Below, piece after piece: positions 59,029 through 64,000 of a stretch of DNA of 64,000 nt. Numbering within the stretch: the stretch's first letter is position 1; every line of letters starts with the position of its first letter. Made by a program: the position numbers and the translations under genes. Origin of the DNA: Sutcliffiella horikoshii (lineage in GTDB: Bacteria > Bacillota > Bacilli > Bacillales > Bacillaceae_I); NCBI RefSeq assembly GCF_021991925.1, contig NZ_RXZI01000001.1, forward strand, positions 992,001 to 1,056,000, read 5' to 3'. The notes beneath the pieces are model-generated. The model was given only the letters and a program-made list of their open reading frames with translations, did not search any database and had not been told where the DNA came from.

Positions 59029-60147
59029 ATGTTTGGGAAGTGGTTTACAAAAACAGCATCCCCTTCTAAAGATGATACTATGCTAAAGATTTGGACTTCT
59101 ACAGATGAAAATAAACTTAAAAAAGAATGGACAAATCCGCCTGTTAAGTTTTCTCCATCATCACTGAAGGAACAGGAATTGTTAACGAGAATACGCAGCA
59201 AGACTAGAAGCCTTAACCGTAACAATGTTACACGAACTCAAGCCTACTTGGATTTTTATCTAAAACACCAAGAGGTACATTGGAGCTTTTTGGCTCACAT
59301 GGTTTCAAGAAATGGCGGCTGGAATATGACAGACCTGAAAGCCAGTCACCTATCCTCCTTGCTTTCCTATGAGAAGTCCTCCATCTTATTTCGTTTTCTT
59401 GAGAAAGCCAATCACCTTATTTTTCAAGATGCCTACCCACAACTCCTCCTTTATGAAGAAAGTAAAAAGGCTGGCAGACCTCTATTTCATCTACTCTCCG
59501 AATTTCATGTTTCAGCTTTTATGATTCCGATATGGACACTTTTTTTGAAAGATAACAGAAAAAAAGAACTCCTTACCGTCTCCCTGATCATTAATGAACA
59601 GAATTTTATTGAGTATAACCTCCTACAGAATCCATATTTTCAGCAAAAGGTTTTATCCAGTTTAACGTATCAACTACAGGAAAAACTGGGTTTTACTTTA
59701 CTGCTATTTCCTTACCAAAAGGGTTCAAACATTCTAATGACCGGGCTTGGCGTCGAACAATTTTCCAACCTTTCCAATCGTATTGAGATAGGGAAAAGGC
59801 TATATGTCCTATTGTTTAAAAACGATGATGTGTTGCAAGGAACTTTGCGTTTCAGCAAGGAGCATCTCCATACCGGATCAAGGGCAGATTACCTTCCTGC
59901 CGTTTTTTCATCAAAGTCTACTTCCCGTAAAATATATAGCCCGACCATAGAAGCAGCATGGGCGGATATTGACCACCCATCCATAGTGCCCGTTGCTTGG
60001 TTTAAAGATTTTCAGGAAGCGACGAAGTTTTTGAACCTCCCTGCAAACTTTGAACCGGCTGATATGGAGAAAACACATCTTTATAATTTGATGAAGCTTA
60101 CAGGAATTTCTGAGCTCCATGGGATTTTCTTTGATATGGGAAAATAA
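59029..60147 (+). CDS. DUF2515 family protein (YppC-like)
   Basis: This 372-residue protein has NVTRTQAYLDFYLKHQEVHW near residue 70 and SFLAHMVSRNGGWNMTDLKA after it, the DUF2515 hallmark. Helical segments FQDAYPQLLLYEESKKAGRP and YSPTIEAAWADIDHPSIVPV follow. Function unknown. No signal peptide. GAGGTGG precedes ATG 59029. A 21-bp repeat array begins 60 bases after the stop. Confidence 0.8.
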   Translation: MFGKWFTKTASPSKDDTMLKIWTSTDENKLKKEWTNPPVKFSPSSLKEQELLTRIRSKTRSLNRNNVTRTQAYLDFYLKHQEVHWSFLAHMVSRNGGWNMTDLKASHLSSLLSYEKSSILFRFLEKANHLIFQDAYPQLLLYEESKKAGRPLFHLLSEFHVSAFMIPIWTLFLKDNRKKELLTVSLIINEQNFIEYNLLQNPYFQQKVLSSLTYQLQEKLGFTLLLFPYQKGSNILMTGLGVEQFSNLSNRIEIGKRLYVLLFKNDDVLQGTLRFSKEHLHTGSRADYLPAVFSSKSTSRKIYSPTIEAAWADIDHPSIVPVAWFKDFQEATKFLNLPANFEPADMEKTHLYNLMKLTGISELHGIFFDMGK

Positions 60148-60208
60148 TGAGGATGGTGGGTCGTACGTTGGTGGTTTAATTATTGAGGAGATGGTCATTG
60201 GTGTATTT

Positions 60209-60408
60209 GTCCGAAGATTTTGGAAAGTTGACTGAAGATTTAGCGATTTTGACCGAAGATTTTGGAAAGTTGCCCGAACGAAATTTTTAAATGACCACAC
60301 CTCGTTAATTTATGTCCAAAGCCAATTAAAAATAGTCCGAACAGCGCCTTATAGAAAGTTCAGTTTGACCAAAGCTCTAAGAAATTTGTCCGAAAGGTGT
60401 CAACATGA
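60209..60408. repeat. Nine repeats of a GtCCGAAG motif with a 21-bp period
   Basis: Motifs GTCCGAAG, GACTGAAG, GACCGAAG, GCCCGAAC, GACCACAC, GTCCAAAG and GTCCGAAC start at 60209, 60230, 60251, 60272, 60293, 60314 and 60335, exactly 21 bp apart. After a 32-bp interval GACCAAAG (60367) and GTCCGAAA (60388) continue the same spacing. GATTTTGGAAAGTT recurs between them. The stretch 60148-60584 has no gene. Confidence 0.92.
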
Positions 60409-60502
60409 ACATAATTTACTTGTTTTCAGGTAATTATCACGTAGAACTCTCCCGAACCACCATTGCCAGCAGGCCCGCCCTAATTGTTGAGCAACAGAAC
60501 TT

Positions 60503-60545
60503 AAAAAAGCTGTTCCCAAGGCAACGATCTCGCCTAAGAAACAGC
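60503..60545 (-). terminator. Terminator of the yozD gene
   Basis: GCTGTTCCCAAGGC and GCCTAAGAAACAGC pair with internal mismatches, followed by six T residues on the minus strand. Confidence 0.7.
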
Positions 60546-60584
60546 ATTGCTTGTATTATTTTTTTTTTGAAGTTTTTAGGTATA

Positions 60585-60872
60585 CTATTCTATTTCTTCA
60601 TCAATAATGCATTTTTCCAGTAAATAATCGAACATGATATCCGCCAACTCTTCTATCTCGCTTTCAGCTGGAACATACCCACGCCTTACCAGCTCATTGT
60701 AAAAGAACTCGGCAATTTCCTCTGTATCAATAACCACTTCGATTTCTTTCACAATATCACCCCTTTTTAAAGGTTTATGTACGTCTATATAGATATATGT
60801 CTTACTCTCTATATTAATCCATCCTACTGGACAAATGCTATCTTTGTTTTTAAAAAAATCAGAAAAAGACAT
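60585..60872 (-). CDS. yozD: YozD-like protein with an N-terminal extension
   Basis: The C-terminal 55 residues (VKEIEVVIDTEEIAEFFYNE to the end, EKCIIDEEIE) match the small YozD protein of Bacillus. Two in-frame starts have good ribosome binding sites. ATG 60872 follows GGAAGGAG by six bases and gives 95 residues. GTG 60752 follows GGGGTG by five and gives the usual 55-residue YozD. The extension (MSFSDFFKNKDSICPVGWIN...) looks like protein but I do not recognise it. Function unknown. Confidence 0.7.
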   Translation of the reverse strand: MSFSDFFKNKDSICPVGWINIESKTYIYIDVHKPLKRGDIVKEIEVVIDTEEIAEFFYNELVRRGYVPAESEIEELADIMFDYLLEKCIIDEEIE

Positions 60873-60934
60873 ATAAGTCTCCTTCCTTGCATAAATTGGG
60901 ACAAAAGGACAAGCATTCACGGAAGGGAGAAATG

Positions 60935-61096
60935 ATGATGAAAAACGTCTTGGCTAGCTTAGAAAGATTAGGAGAAGAGGAAGTATTGTTACCGCTCTTA
61001 GATAAAATGTCGGATAAACTGATCCTTGCTACTGCAATAATCGGTGGTCCGTTTTTCATCTATTTGCTCTTTCAATTCTCCATGCTACTTTTCTAG
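60935..61096 (+). CDS. Possible small single-span membrane protein (53 residues)
   Basis: GAAGGGAG at about 60922 precedes three consecutive ATG codons. The product has a charged N-terminal helix (VLASLERLGEEEVLLPLLDK) and a C-terminal membrane segment (ILATAIIGGPFFIYLLFQF). It lies between yozD and yodN on the opposite strand and overlaps the yodN 3' end by 12 bases. The hydropathy pattern and ribosome binding site support it, but no family is recognised. Confidence 0.45.
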   Translation: MMKNVLASLERLGEEEVLLPLLDKMSDKLILATAIIGGPFFIYLLFQFSMLLF

Positions 61097-61792
61097 TTGA
61101 CTATGTTTTTTTCCATCCATGTATTTTTTTAAGTTTTTCATGACAAGATTCATAACTTCTTTGTACTCCTCATCACCAAAAATATCATGCAACACTTTGT
61201 AATCATTGTAGACATCCAAAAGACCATCTATTATCCGTTGATATTCTTTGTTATATTCCTCTTTTTTATAATGTTTGTTTGATCCCGTCATCGGATTATA
61301 CAACTCCAAGCTTGTATTTTCTTTGTTGAACATATAGGACAATCCAAGTTTGTGGATAAGAATTTCGGCATGTTCATGGTGGATGACCATTGTCAATTCT
61401 TCCTCACCGGCTTCCAACCATTCTCCGTCTGACAATCTAGTCAGCTCGTATATGATGTCTTCCCATGAGTCCTCTTTATATCTCCATATTTCCGTTCGGA
61501 ACCCGACAATTTTAAATAATTCTTTCCCATATCCGGCAACGTGTACAATGTCACCGATGAAGTAGAGATACTTGATATCAAGACGTTCGGTTACTAGAAC
61601 TTTTCCCTCATATTCGGAAACAAAAGCCAATGTTTCTTCTTGATACAGCCCATCGCTTGAATTGACCTCATATACATACGCACCATCAATTTGCTTCATG
61701 TCCGTCACTTTACCGACAGTTCCATAGATGGTGATGACAACAATGTCGCCAATTTTATATTTCGGTTTGTTTGGTTTTTTGTTCTTACCCAT
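61085..61792 (-). CDS. yodN: YodN-like protein
   Basis: This 235-residue protein has a beta-rich N-terminal half with two SH3/KOW-like repeats (YKIGDIVVITIYGTVGKVTD and LYFIGDIVHVAGYGKELFKI). A helical C-terminal half follows, with KEEYNKEYQRIIDGLLDVYN. Position between yozD and yozE matches B. subtilis yodN, of unknown function. ATG 61792 has GGGGAG seven bases upstream. Confidence 0.7.
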   Translation of the reverse strand: MGKNKKPNKPKYKIGDIVVITIYGTVGKVTDMKQIDGAYVYEVNSSDGLYQEETLAFVSEYEGKVLVTERLDIKYLYFIGDIVHVAGYGKELFKIVGFRTEIWRYKEDSWEDIIYELTRLSDGEWLEAGEEELTMVIHHEHAEILIHKLGLSYMFNKENTSLELYNPMTGSNKHYKKEEYNKEYQRIIDGLLDVYNDYKVLHDIFGDEEYKEVMNLVMKNLKKYMDGKKHSQLEK

Positions 61793-61926
61793 ATAATTTC
61801 TCCCCATTTATCACTGTGGCTTTGATAGTAATGTATTATATGCAGCAAGAGGTAAAATCGCCAAAGTGTAAGGATAAAAAGTATAAAACGAATGTGCTTT
61901 AGATAAAAGTCCTAATTAATACGAAA

Positions 61927-61949
61927 ACGCACCCAAGTAATGGATGCGT
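61927..61949 (-). terminator. Distal hairpin copy beside element A4
   Basis: ACGCACCCAAGTAATGGATG-CGT folds as a hairpin with a T-rich minus-strand end. It matches 62390-62412 at 18 of 23 positions; the two copies abut element A4. Confidence 0.7.
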
Positions 61950-62389
61950 CAGACTGTTGACAAACTATAAATTAGTTAGGTTATCTGTTGGAAGAGTTGA
62001 TCTTCGTTGCAGGAGCTTCGCTTTCCGCGGGCAGTCCGGAAGCCTCCTCGGGCTACGCCAAAGCCACTGAAAAAGTACATTATTTTAGTAAACTGTTCCA
62101 TACCGCTGTTGATTTCCGCAAACGGCTTCGCTTTCCGCAGGGCGACCTTGAGCCTCCTCGGGCTGCGCCCTGCGGGGTCTCAACATTGTCGCTACCTCCC
62201 CGCAGGAGTCTTCGCCTTTTGCTCCAATCGACAGCTAGAAATCATTAGGACCATAAATTATTGGGATTTTCAGTGGCCTCGGCTACGCCATGCGGGGTCT
62301 TCCATATCCTTTCTCCCACAGGAGTCTTCGCTTCCTCCACTGCGATCAACTAGAGACTATTATCATAATTAGACTTTGTCTACATACTT
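61950..62389. mobile_element. GC-rich type A element copy 4 carrying a nested type B element
   Basis: The type A ends are CAGACTGTTGACAAA (61950) and TTTGTCTACATACTT (62375-62389). The type A module starts normally but is interrupted after GCCTCCTCGGGCTACGCC by a 220-bp type B element (62061-62280), then resumes with GGCTACGCC and TGCGGGGTCTTCC. Hairpin copies flank both ends. Open frames inside are chance. Confidence 0.88.
62061..62280. mobile_element. GC-rich type B element nested in A4
   Basis: GCCACTGAAAA (62063-62073) and TTTTCAGTGGC (62267-62277) are perfect 11-bp inverted repeats. GGCTACGCC is duplicated on each side (62051-62059 and 62281-62289). The interior is a complete GC-rich module closed by GCTGTTGATT and ATCGACAGC. 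Confidence 0.88.
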
Positions 62390-62412
62390 ACGCACCCAAC
62401 TAATGGGTGGTC
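62390..62412 (-). terminator. Gene-proximal hairpin copy beside element A4
   Basis: ACGCACCCAACTAATGGGTG-GTC lies 12 bases after the yozE stop on the minus strand. It is the direct-repeat partner of 61927-61949. Confidence 0.7.
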
Positions 62413-62424
62413 TCACTTAAACTC

Positions 62425-62643
62425 TCATGCATCTTCCTCATATAATTCCCACGCTTTATCGAACGTCGACATACTTTCCAGGTACTGTCCGTTCATTTCC
62501 AAGTAGCTGCTGATCTCATGATAATCCTCTGAGTTTTTTGGAAATGCATGGTCATCATATGCATGGTTGGCAAATATACTGATATCATCTTTTTTCAAAG
62601 CATGACGGAATTTCATAATATAATGGTAAAACGACTTTCTCAT
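62425..62643 (-). CDS. yozE: YozE family protein
   Basis: This 72-residue protein has MRKSFYHYIMKFRHALKKDD, IFANHAYDDHAFPKNSEDYH and SYLEMNGQYLESMSTFDKAW, the YozE_SAM_like family. It is a small helical protein of unknown function. Its neighbours yokU and kamA are as in B. subtilis. The element A4 begins 36 bases after its stop. Confidence 0.88.
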   Translation of the reverse strand: MRKSFYHYIMKFRHALKKDDISIFANHAYDDHAFPKNSEDYHEISSYLEMNGQYLESMSTFDKAWELYEEDA

Positions 62644-62704
62644 AAATCATCCACACCCGTTTTTTTCTCTCATTCTACAACATAATGAGAAGGTGGGACA
62701 ACCT

Positions 62705-62986
62705 TTAGCTGGTGAAATCGAAGTAGTTTCTTTTTAGCAATCTTTGTTTTCCCATCAACTTGGCAAAGCTTAGTTCCGCTTCAAGTTCACTGGTATTAAT
62801 TAAAAATAACTGATCTTCTATTTGCTTTACAATTGTGTCCTCTTGATATTCCATTCCACAGTCATCGCAGACAACAGAAGGTGTTTCTGTTATGGTGACA
62901 GCTTTCGTTCCATCAGGCAGTTCCCAATACACTGTACCGGTTGATGATGTAGCTTGTGGACTTTCACACCAATTGCATTTCATCAT
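62705..62986 (-). CDS. yokU: YokU family zinc-finger protein
   Basis: This 93-residue protein has two CxxC pairs (MKCNWCES and VVCDDCGMEYQED) that probably bind zinc, with TVYWELPDGTKAVTITETPS between them. It resembles MqsA-type antitoxin zinc domains but lacks the DNA-binding half. AGGAGGG precedes two adjacent ATG codons. It starts nine bases after the kamA stop, forming an operon with it. Confidence 0.85.
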   Translation of the reverse strand: MMKCNWCESPQATSSTGTVYWELPDGTKAVTITETPSVVCDDCGMEYQEDTIVKQIEDQLFLINTSELEAELSFAKLMGKQRLLKRNYFDFTS

Positions 62987-62994
62987 GAACCCTC

Positions 62995-64000
62995 CTAACT
63001 CGTTTCGCTCTTATTTTCTTCTCCTACCGTATATTTCTTCTGTTGAGCCTGAAATTTCTTTTCTTTTAATTCATCCCGTTTGTCACGTTTATCTTTTAAT
63101 GTGGTATGCTCGGGATTTGTTTCATAATCCTTGCGGCGATTCAAACGGTTCAACCCTTCTGGCACAAGGTTGAACTGAGAATCATTCATGAGCGCAGCTA
63201 TACCGATATTGGAACGCTTCTCTTCCATGTTGGAGTAGATTTTCCCAAAGTACGCTTCCGCTCTACCAGGAACATAGTTCTCCGGCTCCGGATAAGTGGT
63301 GATGACTCCCTCGAAATTACGTAAAACAACTTTATTGGCACTTTGTGAAATAATATAGTTCGGCTGAACAGCAATTTTCCCACCGCCTCCAGGTGCATCG
63401 ACCACAAAGGTAGGAACCGCATATCCGCTTGTATGGCCGCGTAGCCCTTCAATAATCTCGAGTCCCTTGGAGATCGGTGCCCTGAAATGACCGATGCCCT
63501 CCGAAAGATCACATTGATAGATATAATAAGGTCTCACCCGTATTTTCACAAGATCATGCATCAATTTCTTCATGATTGGTACACTGTCATTAATCCCTGC
63601 CAGAATGACAGCCTGATTACCGACAGGAACACCAGAATTAACAAGCATTTCACAAGCTAGTTTGGATTCTTCCGTAATTTCTATGGAGGTATTAAAATGT
63701 GTGTTCAGCCATACTGGGTGATACTTTTTTAAAATATTGCATAAATTATCGGTTATGCGTTGCGGAAACACAACAGGTGCTCGTGTTCCGATCCTAATAA
63801 TTTCAAGATGTGGGATTGCGCGCAAATTCTTCAAGATATATTCCAGGATCTGGTCATTAATTAGAAGACCATCCCCTCCGGAAATTAGACAGTCACGGAT
63901 TTGATCGTTGGCAGCAATATAAGCAATCGCTGCATCCAGTTGTTTTTTCGGTACACCCATTCCGATCTGACCGGAAAACCTTCTTCGCGTACAGTACCTG
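62995..64000 (-). CDS. kamA: L-lysine 2,3-aminomutase, partial at the right edge
   Basis: The frame is open to base 64000. Just before the first internal Met it reads RYCTRRRFSGQIG, the end of the radical SAM cluster motif CxxxCRYCTRRR. Therefore the true start lies outside the window and an internal ATG start at 63960 would be wrong. Downstream are DCLISGGDGLLINDQILEYI, IRIGTRAPVVFPQRITDNL, YYIYQCDLSEGIGHFRAPIS, and FVVDAPGGGGKIAVQPNYI with the PLP lysine. The enzyme converts L-lysine to beta-lysine with a 4Fe-4S cluster, SAM and PLP. Residues after about YFGKIYSN form a variable tail. Confidence 0.93.
   Translation of the reverse strand, partial: RYCTRRRFSGQIGMGVPKKQLDAAIAYIAANDQIRDCLISGGDGLLINDQILEYILKNLRAIPHLEIIRIGTRAPVVFPQRITDNLCNILKKYHPVWLNTHFNTSIEITEESKLACEMLVNSGVPVGNQAVILAGINDSVPIMKKLMHDLVKIRVRPYYIYQCDLSEGIGHFRAPISKGLEIIEGLRGHTSGYAVPTFVVDAPGGGGKIAVQPNYIISQSANKVVLRNFEGVITTYPEPENYVPGRAEAYFGKIYSNMEEKRSNIGIAALMNDSQFNLVPEGLNRLNRRKDYETNPEHTTLKDKRDKRDELKEKKFQAQQKKYTVGEENKSETS

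Noticed and set aside
62995-63960. Complete kamA starting at 63960
   Set aside because: The frame continues upstream with the radical SAM motif CRYCTRRR-type residues, so the start is outside the window.

Overview
The window comes from a low-GC, spore-forming member of the Bacillaceae. I infer this from strong AGGAGG-type ribosome binding sites, many Bacillus subtilis-type genes (ykvT/ykvS, xpaC-yaaN, yojN-yojO, yojF-bshB2, yodJ, deoD, yodL, yozD, yodN, yozE, yokU, kamA), a bacillithiol gene and several spore-related proteins. Genus and species cannot be fixed from the sequence alone. Most genes lie on the minus strand. There is no rRNA, tRNA, transposase or prophage gene.

1-21 kb: a mixed housekeeping and envelope region. 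It holds a phospholipase D-like protein cut by the left edge, a PQQ-type sugar dehydrogenase lipoprotein, a LysM/SleB-type cell wall hydrolase, a YhcN/YlaJ spore lipoprotein, xpaC-yaaN, a succinate-semialdehyde dehydrogenase, an MFS exporter, a PAP2 phosphatase, the MoxR/VWA pair yojN-yojO, a TerC-type manganese exporter behind a yybP-ykoY riboswitch, a MATE exporter and a CAP-domain protein.

21.7-50.8 kb: an aromatic amino acid catabolism island, almost entirely on the minus strand. The tyrosine branch holds an aromatic aminotransferase, hppD, hmgA and a fumarylacetoacetase-type gene. The phenylalanine branch holds phenylalanine dehydrogenase and a complete 2-oxoacid dehydrogenase complex (E1 alpha, E1 beta, E2, E3). 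I infer that these turn phenylalanine into phenylpyruvate and then phenylacetyl-CoA. That product would feed the epoxidase and beta-oxidation genes paaA-B-C-D, ethD, paaF, paaG, an aldehyde dehydrogenase, a 3-hydroxyacyl-CoA dehydrogenase and a thiolase. PaaK brings in free phenylacetate, PaaX is the likely regulator, and an ABC importer is the likely amino acid supplier. A shared operator-like sequence precedes the thioesterase/phenylalanine dehydrogenase unit, the ABC importer and paaA, with a weaker version before paaK.

50.9-64 kb: bacillithiol, metal, cell wall and nucleoside genes, followed by a block matching the B. subtilis yodJ-deoD-yodL-yozD-yodN-yozE-yokU-kamA order. kamA runs off the right edge.

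The spaces between genes carry the most unusual content. One GC-rich, self-complementary module of about 130 bp occurs about ten times, between at least three different kinds of inverted-repeat ends. One kind (CAGnnTGTnGACAAA ends) sits between two direct copies of a transcription-terminator hairpin. Another has 8-bp target duplications. A separate AT-rich MITE of about 184 bp also occurs several times, once between the manganese riboswitch and its gene. Two arrays repeat every 21 bp and two repeat every 52 bp, close to two and five turns of DNA; the largest (nine 52-bp units) splits a copy of the GC-rich module.
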